64,000 nucleotides of DNA, taken from contig JARWIR010000017.1 in NCBI GenBank assembly GCA_029959085.1, positions 19,395,507 through 19,459,506 on the forward strand. Reading direction: 5' to 3'. The notes under the pieces were generated by a model. The model worked only from the letters and a program-made list of their open reading frames with translations, was not told the DNA's origin and made no database searches. This DNA is from Nemophila menziesii. Its lineage: Eukaryota > Streptophyta > Magnoliopsida > Boraginales > Hydrophyllaceae. This document shows positions 43,470 to 54,821 of this stretch, piece after piece (position 1 is the first letter of the stretch; each line of letters begins with the position of its first letter). A program made the position numbers and the translations under genes.

Positions 43470-44260
43470 CTTAGGAATGGGAAGAAACTCCCACCATCTA
43501 CCTTTTCGTTCATGAAGGAGAAAGAAACAATTGTTAAGCCAAGAGAGGTAAAGGATGTGTTTGAAAAAAAGGTGTAACATGTTACAGTTGAAAATGTAGT
43601 GGAGGGTGTAGTTGATGATGTGAGTGAAGACATAATTGGAGAGCCTAGTAAGGCTACGAAGGAGAATAAAAAGAAAGATATGGTCGTGAATGATAACCGC
43701 CCTCCCCCTCCCTTTCCATCATGTGTCCAAAAGAAGAACAATGACAAAGAGAACAAGAAGTTCATGGACATGGTGAGAAAATTACATATTAATGTGTTGT
43801 TCGTGAAAGCCATCCAAAATATGCCGAAGGATCTGGATTTCCAACAAATGCAAATATTATGAGAATGAGATGATTGGTTTGCTGGACGAGTGTAGTGTTA
43901 TATGTCAAAGTAAGTTGCCTCCGAAAGTAGAAGATCCTGAGATTTTCAGTATTCCTATATCTATTTGTAAATAATGGACCGGGAGAGCTTCGTGTGACTT
44001 ATGTGAGAGTATCAATCTCAAGCCTAGGTCAGTGTTTGAAAATTTGAGGATTGGGAATGCAAAACCTACTACCATTGAAGATCCCTATCCCATCCTGAAG
44101 GAAAGATTGAAGATGTCCTCGTCAAAGTAGGTAATATTTCTGTGTGTTTTCATTATACTTGATTACGACGCGGATAAGAATGTCCCCATCATATTAGGAA
44201 GACGATTCCTAGCCACGGAGCATACTTTGATTGATGTAGATAATGGTTAATAATCATGCA
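43470..44260 (+). pseudogene. Gypsy gag end and aspartic protease (G1), broken
   Basis: The linker reads LRNGKKLPPSTFSF, NRPPPPFPSCVQKK and FMDMVRKLHINVLFVKAIQNMP, as in Athila/Tat elements upstream of the protease. The protease part has SINLKPRSVFENLRIG (the D-x-G active-site region before it is altered: WTGRASCDLCE), IEDVLVKVGN and, after a frameshift, DKNVPIILGRRFLAT. It then continues EEKFNVFKAMKFPSFPGDW, the usual post-protease stretch. Several frame breaks exist. It would have processed the Gag polyprotein. Confidence 0.75.
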
Positions 44261-44374
44261 AGTGCTAGACGAGGAGGAGAAGTTCAATGTGTTCAAGGCG
44301 ATGAAGTTCCCTAGTTTTCCGGGAGATTGGTTTTTCTTGGATAGTAACATGCATAGAAAGAGCCATCCAAGGTT

Positions 44375-44740
44375 GTGGAGACCTTAGGAATGGAGGAGAA
44401 AGTGCTAAGAAATAAACCACCGAATGAAGCTCCTCCAGATCCTATGGAGAACTCACACCTTGCTCGTGCAAAGAAGAAGACCAAGAACGTGCTACGAAGG
44501 TTCCAAGAGAATCCAAGAAAGAGAAAGAAAATGAGGGTTTATATTGGGAAAAGAAGTCGCATTAAAAAGCATGATCCTCCACAGAATGCACATAAGGAAA
44601 AGAGTTCTTGGATGAGACCATTCATGGTCACAAGGATTATCTCTGAGAAGTTAATGGGAGTGAAAGCCAAGGGATGCAAATTCCGCGTGGTTAATGTTGA
44701 TAATCTCACTCACTATTGGGGAGGTTATGTTGAGAATTGA
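44375..44740 (+). pseudogene. Gypsy integrase C-terminus (G1) joined to protease region
   Basis: An open frame of 121 codons starting inside KVVETLGMEEK. The basic stretch RAKKKTKNVLRRFQENPRKR leads to SWMRPFMVTRIISEKLMGVK and VVNVDNLTHYWGGYVEN, the 'GPF.V..V...G...I......f.VNG..LKHY' end of gypsy integrases. It follows the protease by about 100 bp, with no RT, RNase H or catalytic integrase core between. Element G2 has the same join (55,490-55,675). Confidence 0.65.
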
Positions 44741-44930
44741 TCTTCGAGGTAACCCGTTGAGTTTAACGACGTTAAACAAAATCCATTTTAATTGTATATT
44801 AGTTTATTGCTTTTGTAGTGTATGTTTTCAAGCATGGTACTTTTAATTTTGAGTGTTAGTGTTATGTATAGTTAATGGGAGAGCAATGTTCAGTCTTTAT
44901 AATTTGAGTTTAGGGTGACTTAGAGAGGAA
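44741..44930 (+). other. Post-integrase spacer (G1)
   Basis: Starts with cttcgaggtaacccgttgagtttaacgacgttaaacaaaa; G2 has the matching gtgacgcgtctaactttaaa and agacgttaaataaa at 55,681. No coding sequence. Confidence 0.5.
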
Positions 44931-45480
44931 ATTCGCATTCACATCAGCTTTAGGCGGCATACCAATCCCATGACCGGCATTACAGCCGCCCTTTAAAGGG
45001 TCGCGAAGGTCACGAGACGGTCTAAGTCGGAAAATTTTAGCATGCCCGACCGGCATGACGGCCCTTTGGGCGGCATACCGGCCCCCAAACCATGTCGACA
45101 CTCGCGCAAAAGGGTCACGACCGTCCAAGTCAAAATGTTACGAAAAGTTGGACCGGCATGCCGGCGTTCTCAACGGCATACTGGCCCGACACCGTTCGTC
45201 GTTCGCGGTTTGTGCCACAGTCTGGAAAATTTTGAAAGGCCATAACTTTTTGCGCCTAGAGGTCGGAATTGTTTTCTTGAGCCTAAACCTCGAATTTTTT
45301 GATATCTATCCAATGGAGAAGTCAAAAAAACGGGTGTCTAGTTTGTGCCAAAGGAAACCCGGTTTTCATCTGTATTGGCAAACGCGCCAAAGGTCGCGAC
45401 AGTCCAAGACAGTGAGATTTACTGGCATGCCTGCCCTACGAGTGGCTAGCTGGTTCGGTGGCGGTTATGAAGCTTATTTA
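44930..45480. repeat. GC-rich repeats with CCGGCATG palindromes (G1)
   Basis: ACCGGCAT occurs at 44,973, 45,049 and 45,152, and actggcatgcctgcc at 45,421; the core GGACCGGCATGCCGGC is nearly palindromic. The GC content is far above the flanks. The array lies right after the integrase end, as in G2 (55,903-56,290). The open frames across it have no family resemblance and are not the same in the two elements. Confidence 0.7.
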
Positions 45481-45482
45481 AG
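45474..45482 (+). promoter_or_regulatory. Internal TATA-like box (G1)
   Basis: TTATTTAAG, at the end of the GC-rich repeats and just before a C/A-rich leader, the position of the TTATAAAAG in G2 at 56,305. Weak on its own; the shared position gives it weight. Confidence 0.3.
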
Positions 45483-45549
45483 AGACTTTAGGGTCTTTAA
45501 TTGTGCAAAACCTAATCATAGCCTCCTCCAACTTCACCAAAACGAATAG

Positions 45550-46160
45550 ATATGTCCCAAACTCCATTAAAACACAAAGAAAGCTTGACCCAACCATAAA
45601 TAACATACCAAAACACCATTTAATATCTCATTCATTCATCATAAATACATAATCATCATCAAATCCATTCCACAAAACAGAATGCACCAAAGATTATCAA
45701 GTTTTCAATATTTCTTCCACCACAAGTAAGATAAATTCCTTCCCTTGTTCTTCATAAACCACCACCAAAACACCATAAAAAGCTAAATCCATAAAACAAC
45801 CTCAAGAAACACTAGCCACTAATAAGTTATTCCATACTTGGTGCATCTTGAGTTGTGGGTCGGTGAGGATGACAAAAGGAAGAGACACATCATGAGGATG
45901 AACAAGAAATTACTTGGGACAACAATAGAATAAAACTAATCCTCCTCGATGAGCCATGTCAGAAGAAATCAAAGCATGAGGTGGCAACATAACAGAATAG
46001 GTATAACATAAGAGATTTCTAGTCACATCAAAGAGGAAAATCCAATTGTTATATATCAAATTCTTCCTCAACTTCTCAAGAAGGTGTGGATAGTTTTAAA
46101 AATAATGAAACCCTTTCTTGTCGCGAGTTCAAGGAGATGATTAATGTCAATGTAACATTT
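45550..46160 (+). other. C/A-rich leader and deleted extra ORF (G1)
   Basis: The sequence is rich in cacca/aacac words, like the leader at 56,330-56,640 in G2. A start-like ggtgaggATGac follows the phrase gagttgtgggtcggtg at 45,852, matching gagttgggggttaattgagATG in G2. The extra ORF itself is almost all gone: no trace of its conserved motifs is found before the 3' UTR begins near 46,150. Confidence 0.45.
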
Positions 46161-47616
46161 TTTGAACCCTCTCCGTAATTTCTTATTTTTTTTAGTGTAT
46201 AATAGTAGTCTTTTTCGAGTCGTAGGGACACGACTCAGTTTTGAGTTGGGGGTGGGGTACTCGTTGTTCTCATCCCTGTTTTTCTGTTTTTACTACTTTT
46301 TTAAAAACTTTAAAAGCTCAAATAAAATTAGTTTAAGGAATGATTTGACTTTAAAATTTGTTGAATGTCCCCATAAGCAAAAAAATTGTAAATTAATGAT
46401 AAAAACTAGTAGATATTAGAGTTAATGTATAACGCACCTTGAATGCATGTATACACTAGATGATAGATAGAAAATTTAATGAACAATGCAAAATAAGTAA
46501 GCTTGTATTTAGTGCGAATGAGTGGTATGTAGAATGTGAAATTTAAATGAGATGAGAACCCACTTAATTATGAACTATAGATGAGATTGGAGTGAAAATA
46601 CGTAGCTAGGAAAATGATAAGGCAGCTCTTTGATAGCGCTTTTGAGCCCTTAAGCTTTCTAACCAAATTTTAATGTTATATCCTTCTTAGCCCCATTTTT
46701 AGCCTTTAAGCCTTTATTTTTTCGCCATGATATAAACCATATCCCCTTAGTTTTATAGGACTTTTCATATGACCCACACTTGAATCGCAACCTTGAGGCT
46801 TCCTAACTCTAGAGCTTGAGTTTTCTGTGGTGGGTTTCATTAGGGGAGATTACATTGGGTGGGAGCTGTATGCGTTTGTATTATGTCTGCAATTGTTGAT
46901 GGTGTATTAATTGTAAACCTTTGCCAGAGTCTTTGGAGAAATCAAAGAAAAAAATTATAAGAGGCATGACTGCTCACATTAAAATGAGTGTCAAGTATAT
47001 CTTACAATGAAAAGTGAAAAATAAAAGAAAGTAAAGTAACCGGAAAAGTGGAAAATTTTGGAGATCATCTTGAGAGCTTATTGGGTTAATTTGGGGATGT
47101 TAAATTAGTGTCTTAAAGGGGTTGAGTGAGAACGTATTCGAGTTTAAACTCAAGCTCTAGAACAGTACGTTTATGGTTGGTGAGGCAAAATCCAAAAGCT
47201 CGCTTCAAAGTTCTCAAATATACATATCACATCGTCCCTAAGCCTACACTAAAATCGTAAAAAGACCTCTTGATTCTTAGATGCGTAGTGGAATAACAAC
47301 TTTGCTAATAAGGAGTAAGTTTAGTGGAGCATTCAAAGGAAGTAATGATTGACGAACACCCTATAACCACCATTTCGAGCTAAGCATCAAAGGTAATCTT
47401 CTAGCATTATGGAATTAATTTTGGATTGAAATTATTTAAGTCTTTGATTTTTTATGATAGGTGTATGTGTGCATTTGTTATTAGGTTGTATGATATGAGA
47501 TTTATTTTAAGTTTTGCTTTGGGTATCATTCTTTAGATTCTGCATTTGCTTCCTACCTTAGAACTCTACTATTGTTCTTACTTTGTCGGGACAACAAAGG
47601 TTTGAGTTGGGGGTCT
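46160..47616 (+). other. 3' UTR of G1
   Basis: Shares tagtcgt/gagtcgt with ggggacacg-type sequence, gagttggggg and tatccttcttagcccc with the two other elements. It ends in the PPT tttgagttgggggtct (47,601-47,616) directly before TGATGTCTCC. It has no conserved reading frame. Confidence 0.6.
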
Positions 47617-49098
47617 TGATGTCTCCCTTTTTGTAGAGAAAAACACCCTCAAGAGACATCATTTTAGGTAGAAATTGGACTTAATTAATTGATTTATTGT
47701 CATAATTTTATATAATGCACTTTCGTTCTTTGGATTTGAATTATTTGTACTTTTAGAGGTTTTGTGTGTTAATTTTCTTGTTTAGTGTGAAGTTCTTAGG
47801 TATACGGTTGCTAGGACGCACCAAGATGAATAGAAGAAGTAAATCTTAAATTCCAAGATCAAAATGAAGTGTTAAAGGAGCAAAAGACATCACTTTAGTG
47901 AGGGTCTGGAAAATAATCACTTATATCCCTCCTCGAGCCTAAACGGTGCATAATCTGACTTGGTGGTTCAAATGAAAAAGATAGGCCTCTTATTCATCGA
48001 AATTTAAGAAGTGGTTTCAGGTGATTTAGACTTACAATGTGAACGTTACACCTGTTTTACTAGAGTGGTGTACATTAGTGCAGAAATAATAAAATGGATT
48101 TGAGCCCTTAATCATTTAATTAATCCCAAAGGTGAACCTAATGCGTTTTTCAGCTCAATATTAGGCTTTTTAGACCTCTTAATTCAGTATACTTGATATT
48201 TTACGAAATTTCTAAGAGAGGAGAAGCCAGAAGCGCTTGGAAGAAAAAGTCCAAAGTTGGAGAAGTCTTTCTTCTCCAACAACAGCAATCATTCCAAATA
48301 GGTCTTTCTAGTTCTATTTCTGCTTTAGGAATTAGGTATTCTATTAATTTCCTTTTTGTATTTATTTTAATTATAAACTAAACATTAAATACTTGAGAAT
48401 CCCGATATTGGTTGAACCCTAGAATAATTAATTTAGTGTTTTTCGAATTTGATATTTTCTTAATTTAAATTGAATTGCGTATTTCTATATTAACTATTAT
48501 TTTGATCTTGTTTACTATTTTTAATTGAGGCGCGAATTAAGATAGATTTTAGTAATTAGGTTATTCGCTAATGGTGGGGATCATCTGGAAGGGGGACCTA
48601 ATTACATAACTAGATAATAGACATGTGGTATTCGTTATTCAGCCTAGCAGCCTTGACTAACAGCGTAGCCAATTGGGTAAATTGCTTAAACATCTGAAAG
48701 TAGCTTATAGTCACTTTTATGGGGTCTATAATACCGTAGGATAGCCTCCTAAGTTTACCTTAACGGGAGTTAGGAGGATATTAGAGTCCCGACTAATATA
48801 AAATACTGATTATACCCTTAAACGGAAACATTAAATATATGAACTTAGGTGATTCCCTAGCGAGATTCAAGTATATCTCTCATCCTTATGTAATTATTTT
48901 AGTAGTTTAATTTATTTACTTTAGATTTTAAGCTTTAGCATAATTTACTTTCTTGTGTTTGTTATTTACTATTCAAAAACCAAAACAAATATTTCTACTT
49001 CTCAATTACTTATCAATGACTCGTGCACTTGTGGGAAGACACTACCATCTTCTTTATGGTGTTGATTTATATCACACAATCGGGGATGACAACGACCA
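47617..49098 (+). repeat. 3' LTR of G1
   Basis: TGATGTCTCC to aacgacca, 1,482 bp. It has an internal direct echo (gagacatcattttagg at 47,650). It is closest by eye to the reversed solo LTR at 49,512-50,984 (tttgtgtgttaa, gtgaagttcttaggtatacgg, cctcctcgagcc). Confidence 0.75.
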
Positions 49099-49511
49099 AG
49101 TCAGGATACACTCTTCTCACGTACAACGAAGCTAGCGAAAAGGCACAATCATCGAAAGAGGGGGAATTAATGAAGCATGAAAATTTGGAGACTCTTAGGA
49201 AATCCAACATTCCCGTGAAAGTGAGGATTTTCACATGGAAGGCCTGTAAGAATGCTCTCCCTACCCAGAAAAAAAAAATTAAAACAAAGGAAATATGCAC
49301 AGATGAATGGTATTGATGGTGTGAAGAGGAGACAAAGACAGTTTGTCATTTACTTCTGACGTGCCCGGTTTGTCGACGTATTTGGGTGGGGTCATCTGTG
49401 CAGATTCAAATCAAGGGAAACAGTCACGGGGGTATTATGGATTAGATCTGTACTATATCACACGCCTATGGGGTAAAGGGTTGGGATTGTCAAGTAGCCA
49501 CGACACATATC
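49099..49511 (+). pseudogene. LINE zf-RVT region, piece 1
   Basis: The frame reads SGYTLLTYNEASEKAQSS, then NIPVKVRIFTWKACKNALPT, and after a frame break CEEETKTVCHLLLTCPVCRR, which is the zf-RVT zinc region of plant LINE ORF2 ('VP.KVKIF.WRA..NALPT ... C.E..E...HLL..C'). It starts exactly at the right end of G1, so G1 inserted in this gene. It is cut at 49,511 by the reversed solo LTR. Confidence 0.75.
49507..49511. repeat. TSD ATATC, left (solo LTR)
   Basis: ATATC before TGGTCGCACC; partner at 50,985-50,989. Confidence 0.9.
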
Positions 49512-50984
49512 TGGTCGCACCTAGAGTGATATAATTTAACACAAAAGAAAAGAAGCAACTAACCACAAGTGTACGGCCTACGGGTCGTTCCAAGTAATAA
49601 ATAAGTAAAATAGGGATATTCGTCTCCACGGGGATTACAAGGTTATGATTAAGTGTTTAAATAGGAAGTATAAGTAATTGCACTAATAACGTAAATACGC
49701 AAGGTGACTCTAAATTAACTACTATGATTTTACGCAGATATAATAGGTATACTTGAGGCTCACTAGGGAATCACTAAAGTTAAATAACTCATAATTTATT
49801 ACTTAAGGGTAAAATTGGTATTTTGAATTAGTTAGTACTCTAATATCTTCCTAACTCCCATCTTGGTAGACTTAGGAAGCGATCCTACTGTATTAATGGA
49901 CCCGTCAGGGTGACATTAAAGTTACTTTCAGATGATTAAGAAATTAACCCAATTGGCTATGCGGTTAGTTAAGGTCGTCAGACTCAATAACGAATATCAC
50001 GCGTCTATAATCTAGTTCAGTATTTAAACCCCCCCCCCCTTTCGGATGTCGTCGCCACTAACGAATAGCCTAATTATTAAGGTTTATACATAATTGATCA
50101 GAGAAGATATAGTATTTAAAGCAAAAATATATTCAACGAAAAATAATACAATTTAATTTAAATTAAAACAATCCAAAATTAAATTTACTCTAAAATAAAA
50201 ACTAGGGTCCATACCTTAATTGTGATTCTCAGGTATAATTAATATAGCTCATAATTAAAAATACAGAAATAACATAAATAAATAAATACATAATTTGGTG
50301 CTGAATTGTTGAAGATTGGCCAAAGACCAATCTTCTTCTATTCTGCTCCCTACTTCAAGCGCTTCCTCTCTCTTAAAAATAAGTAGTATAATGAAGTGTT
50401 TTGATTAATGAGGTCTAATAAGACTTATATAGAGGTAAAAAAAAAGATTAGGTCTAACTTGGGTCTAATTAAGTGATCAAGGGACCAAATTTGTTTTATT
50501 AATCCCCATTGTTGTACACCACTCCAGTAAAACGGGTGTAACTTTTGTATCGTAATTCTAAATCCATTGAAACTATTTCTCAAATTTTGCTAACTCAGTG
50601 GCCCATCTTTTTCATTTGAACCACCAAGTCAGATTCTTCGCCATTTAGGCTTTGGAAGGGCTAGAAGTGTCTTTCTAATTTCCAACGCTCCCCCACCTTC
50701 ACTAAAGTGATGTTTTTCGCTCCTTTAACGCTTTTTCTTGATATTGGACTTCAAACTTCGCTTATTCTCTTCATCTTGGTGCCTCATAGCAACCATGTAC
50801 CTAAGAAATTCACACTAAACAAACAAATTAACGCACAAAAGCTCTAAAAGTAGCAATGATGCAAATCCAAAGGAAGAAAGTGCATTATAGAAAAATACGA
50901 CTATAAATCTATTACGTAAGTTCAATTTCAAACTAAAATGATGTCTCCTAAGGGGATTTATCTATCACAAAATAGGAGGCATCA
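49512..50984 (-). mobile_element. Solo LTR, gypsy type, reversed, TSD ATATC
   Basis: The plus strand starts TGGTCGCACC and ends GGAGGCATCA; read on the minus strand it starts TGATGCCTCC and ends gtgcgacca, as the other LTRs of the family do. A perfect ATATC duplication flanks it, so it arose by LTR-LTR recombination after a full insertion. Minus-strand TATA CTATATAAG at 50,424-50,432. A C11 run is at 50,029-50,039. The frame at 50,938-51,150 crosses its edge and is not a gene. Confidence 0.9.
50424..50432 (-). promoter_or_regulatory. TATA box of the reversed solo LTR
   Basis: CTATATAAG on the minus strand, in the same relative place as in the other LTRs. If active it would read leftward into the LINE-derived piece 1 and G1. 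Confidence 0.45.
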
Positions 50985-51159
50985 ATATCCTATTGATGTT
51001 ATGGAACATTTGGAAGGCGGAGATGATAGCGATTCACGAGAACGGAAACTTAGACATGGAAAATGTGACAATAGTTACGGAAAAATGAATGGAAAACATG
51101 TTTGTGAAAGACTATATTGGTACGGGAAACAAAACGAGGGGTTATCATGAGTACTCCAC
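50985..51159 (+). pseudogene. LINE zf-RVT region, piece 2
   Basis: Joined to piece 1 across the solo LTR, the frame gives VATTHILLMLWNIWKAEMIA, the 'LW.IWKARN' motif that ends the zf-RVT region in plant LINEs. It is cut at 51,159 by element G2 and continues at 61,044. Confidence 0.65.
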
Positions 51160-52689
51160 TGATGTCTCCTCATTTGTGATAGATTTATATTAGGATGAGA
51201 CATCATCTTTAGTGATTTAGAAGTCTTTCTAATCGATTTTCTTGAGAAATGTTACACTTTCCTATTTTGAGTCTTGATTTAGTAAATTATTATTTTCAAA
51301 GCATATTGGGTTTAATTATTTATTTAGTGTGAAGCTTTAAAGATAATTATGGAGATTAATTAGAGTCCAAGTCAAAGACTAAGAGATATGGAAAGAGATA
51401 AGCATGGTAATTGGAGATAAGGAAAGAAAATCTAAAATCGTGGAAAAGGAAAAGCTGCCATAATCCTGAATTTCACCACCCACAACCACAAATCAGTTTA
51501 TATCTATAAATCGGTGGGGAATTTGGAGAAACGGTCAAGAGAAAAGTTAATGATCTTTCCGATACGATGAATTTTGACTACTCATATGCGTCAAACGGAT
51601 AAGAATTGAAGCTGTTAGGACCAAAACAAAAACGGGTCTGGTTTCATGAGGGTTACGAATTTGAGTTGGGCTAGGAATCCACAACTTACCTTCTCCTTCA
51701 AGAAAACGAATTAAGTCTTCTAAACACCTATAAATACACCCTTATATCACTTGTAAATCATCCTTGCCTCATAGTAATTAGTCCTTAGGGTTTTTATCAT
51801 CAGATTTATTGTAGAGAGCAAGATGAAGTCTTGTATTATTTCTTTTAGTTTATTTCCTTCAGGTATGAACTAATTTTCCCATAGCTTGGATTTTGCATCA
51901 CGTATAAACTATGAATTCTAAATCCTTTCTATCTAAGTTTCTTTGGGAATAATATGTTTTAATCTGATATTAGCTTCTTATCTATATATTTGTTTATGTG
52001 TTTTGATTTAATGACTGTTTTCATTGCTAGCGCACGAGTATAGGATTACCTTAATAGTAGTTAGATGATCACCTTAGCTGGGTGTCTAATTATTGAAACA
52101 CCACATAACGTCTAGTGTCGATGTTGGTCTTGACAACACTAATTCTAACTAGATAGTCATTTGGGTATAATTTAATCACTATTACCATGTTTGGAAATTG
52201 ATTGCTTAGGGCCCTAGTAGCGCAAGAAAACCATATTTAAACCACCCTCGTGGTGTGTCTGTAGCCCCCTTAGTCGCTCTCAAGGTCTAAGGTATGGGAA
52301 TTTAGAATCCTGACTAAGTATCTAAGAGCTAATTATCTCCCTTATTAACTAGATTTGATAGAAATAATTAGAAGGATTAGTGCATACTAGCAAAACTTAA
52401 GCTATACTTATCATCTCATATTTCTTCGTATTTATTGTCTTTTATTTTATTTAGTTTAATTAGTAATCTCGAATTTATTCCTTTTATTTTATGTCTTTTA
52501 ATTAATTGCTTCTTACTCGTTATTATTTACTCATTCGTTTAACACACTAAGTCCTTGAGAACGAATTCAACTTATCATTAGAACTTGCATACGTCCTGTA
52601 ATACTTGCAGTACCATGCTTGTCTAGGGTGTAAGTGCATTGTTTACTGGCTTATTATTATCTTATTTTTATCACACCCTAGGCGACACA
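51160..52689 (+). repeat. 5' LTR of G2
   Basis: TGATGTCTCC to cctaggcgacaca. The exact last base is uncertain by 1-3 bp because the two LTRs end slightly differently (gacacaa versus gacacca). Contains the TATA at 51,728. Confidence 0.85.
51728..51736 (+). promoter_or_regulatory. TATA box in G2 5' LTR
   Basis: CTATAAATA in aacacctataaatacaccc. The 3' LTR has ctaaagata at the same place (60,076), so the promoter there is mutated. Confidence 0.6.
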
Positions 52690-52697
52690 AAATTTTT

Positions 52698-52715
52698 TGG
52701 CACCGCTGCCAGGGA
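52698..52715 (+). promoter_or_regulatory. Primer-binding site, tRNA-Asp type (G2)
   Basis: TGGCACCGCTGCCAGGGA lies about 8 bp after the LTR. It pairs with the 3' end of plant tRNA-Asp apart from three changes; the fragment at 43,353 has a better match. A tRNA-Asp primer is typical of Athila and Tat gypsy elements. Confidence 0.75.
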
Positions 52716-52940
52716 CTTGTGTCTCGTTAGCGTGTGGGCTATCTATTTCGAGTAGTAATTTTTAGTTAAATATTATTTTTCGGTATTTAGTTTTTATTTT
52801 TCCAGATTTACGCTTGTGGTTTGCTTTAGTCTTTTTCAGGTTTCACCGTGTTTAATTCTTGGCCTCCGTTACCGGAGCCCGAGATAAGCTTTAGACCTTA
52901 AAACAGACGTGTTCGAGAGGAAAGAGCCTTAAGAAGAGCT

Positions 52941-53813
52941 ATGGCAGACAATCGAGGTCAGTTAGATCCACCACTTGTCCTACCTGGACAACAACCATTA
53001 CCACCAGGAGGACAACCACCATTACAACCACTAGGAAGAGGTAACGGGAACAACAATGTTAATCAGAACCGAGTTGAACAAGACCTTCCAGGCTTGAGAG
53101 TGTCGTTTCATGTTCAACTGATAGGTTACCGTCCTCCGGAGATCCAAAATATTAGATTTAGACCCGATCCGGGTATGCTCAGTCAGTTTCAAAGTTTTGG
53201 ACTCTACAGTGGTACAGCAGTACAAGATCCGGTAAGAGCGATTCAGAAGTTTATGCAGATTTGTGATGCTTATGTTACTCCAGGCATTACACGCGAGCAA
53301 CTGTATTGTCATACGTTTTCGTTCTTTCTAACCGGTAGAGCTGGTGAGTGGCTAGATAGGCAACCACCAGGGACAATTGATTCATGGACAGAACTTCAAG
53401 CTGCTTTCTTTAACCGTTTTTATACAAAGAGTATGAGACTCAAAGACCAAAGCGAGCTTGCAAAGTTTTGTCAAGAAGATGGAGAAGAAGTAAGAGAAGC
53501 ATGGACAAGGTTTCAACAAAAGTTAGCTAGATGTCTGCTCCATGGTTATACCCCCTCTCTACAGTTAGCTATATTCTATGAAGGTATCAACAGAGAGAGT
53601 AGATTGAAGGTGGATAATCTTGGGAAAAGGAATTTCGTGTCCATGGATCCTGCTGAAGCTACCGAGGTTTTAGAAAATTGCATTGAACAAGAAAGAAGTT
53701 GGCCATCTTCGCGAGCTCCTGTTGCAAAGACCCGAGGTACGCTTCGATTAGACGCAGAAACTGCAAACTCAGCTCAGTTATCCGCATTAGAGAATCAAAT
53801 CAAAGAACTTTAG
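52941..53813 (+). pseudogene. Gypsy gag (G2), capsid region
   Basis: A 290-codon open frame starting MADNRGQLDPPLVLPGQQ, proline-rich at the N-terminus. The capsid-type retrotransposon gag domain follows (about residues 80-250): PVRAIQKFMQIC, LYCHTFSFFLTGRAGEWLDR, SWTELQAAFFNRFYTKSMRL and EAWTRFQQKLARCLLHGY. Gag forms the particle that packs element RNA. The start ATG is the first in frame after the leader, preceded by agagct. The frame ends at gaactttag, where one inserted base separates it from the zinc knuckle. Confidence 0.88.
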
Positions 53814-53820
53814 CTTTAAA

Positions 53821-54144
53821 ATGCAGAGAAATTTAGCCGCAGCAAATGTAGTGCAAGAAGCACAAGGTTGTCCATATTGTGGGGCAATGAATCATACTTG
53901 GGAAGAGTGCGAAGGAAATCCACAATCTGTTTATTTCATATCCAACCGAGGAGGTTATCAATTTGGTAATAGGAATCATCCGGGTATGCAGTATTCAAAT
54001 CCACATGGGGCCGCTAATCCTGGACATTATCAACCACGTCCCATAATAATTCTTTACAACCAAGAGGTCAGTATCGAAATCAATATCAAAATAGACCTGC
54101 TCCCCCACAACAACCTGTTCAAGATGCCTATACTGATTCGTTAG
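53821..54144 (+). pseudogene. Gypsy gag zinc knuckle (G2)
   Basis: Second frame after a one-base shift: MQRNLAAANVVQEAQG then CPYCGAMNHTWEEC, a complete C-x2-C-x4-H-x4-C knuckle, as found in nucleocapsid regions. It ends with an AAT/CAA-rich tail, and the frame is lost again at about 54,060. The 'C.YCG..H....C' form is usual in Athila/Tat gag. Confidence 0.85.
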
Positions 54145-54182
54145 CTCAGAAAGCTTTACCACAGTATCCTCAAAAGGGAGCT

Positions 54183-54725
54183 GTGGATAATCAACAATTA
54201 ACGAAGTTCATGGATCTTATGACCACTAATATGCATTCCCAGAGCGAGAAGTTACGAGAACAAGAAGCTTCGATTCGGATTTTAGGTACCCAAGTAGAAC
54301 AAATGAACAAAGTTCTGACAAGCATTATGGAACAAAAAGAATTGAAGGCTATCGAAGGAGGTGATGACAACGTTGGGTTCGAAGCTTGTAAGGCAATCTG
54401 CCTTGAAATTGAAGAAAATAAAGAAGTACCACATGCTGCCGTTAATGTCGTGGAAAATCCGAGTACCGAAGAAGAACCAACCAAGTCTAGCCCCGTGGAC
54501 TCTAACTGCTCTGAGAGTGATGTGGAGGAGGATTCAGAAAAATCCGAATTTATACAGCTTCTGAAAGATATGCAAGAGGAGATTAGATCGGTTATGGAAT
54601 ACCAAGTTGAGCTGGATAAAGAGAAAGAGGAAGAAACCTCAAAGGAGGAACCAAGAGTTGAAGTTGCACCTGCTGTGCAAGAAGAGGAAGAGGAAGAGAA
54701 GGTGGAATCGCCACCAGTTGTTTAA
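54183..54725 (+). pseudogene. Gypsy gag-protease linker (G2), acidic
   Basis: A 180-codon frame: NQQLTKFMDLMTTNMHSQ, a coiled-coil-like LREQEASIRILGTQVEQMNK, then a very acidic tail (EEEEEEKVESPP). The coiled coil after the knuckle is normal for Athila/Tat gag. TAA at 54,723 and TAG at 54,789 interrupt an otherwise continuous frame that leads into the protease. Confidence 0.75.
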
Positions 54726-54821
54726 ATAATGTCACCAACTATTCCTGATACAAATCAAAAGGATGACACTGAACTCAAGACATTTGTATAGGCGTACACT
54801 CCTGAAAATATCAACGCCCAA

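Larger units (their letters stand above)
43455..49098 (+). mobile_element. Non-autonomous Ty3-gypsy element, 5'-truncated (G1)
   Basis: Order: gag/protease linker and protease, integrase C-terminus, GC-rich repeats, leader, 3' UTR, PPT, 3' LTR (47,617-49,098). RT, RNase H and integrase core are absent. Athila/Tat-clade features are the tRNA-Asp-type relatives, the PPPPFP linker and the ILGR protease end. The 5' LTR, PBS and most of gag are gone. The right end acgacca lies against the LINE-derived gene at 49,099. Confidence 0.75.

Noticed and set aside
45042..45549. Overlapping open frames across the GC-rich repeats of G1
   Set aside because: High GC removes stop codons; the frames differ from those in G2 and have no family resemblance.
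53031..53312. Minus-strand frame under gypsy gag
   Set aside because: Shadow of the gag coding frame on the other strand.
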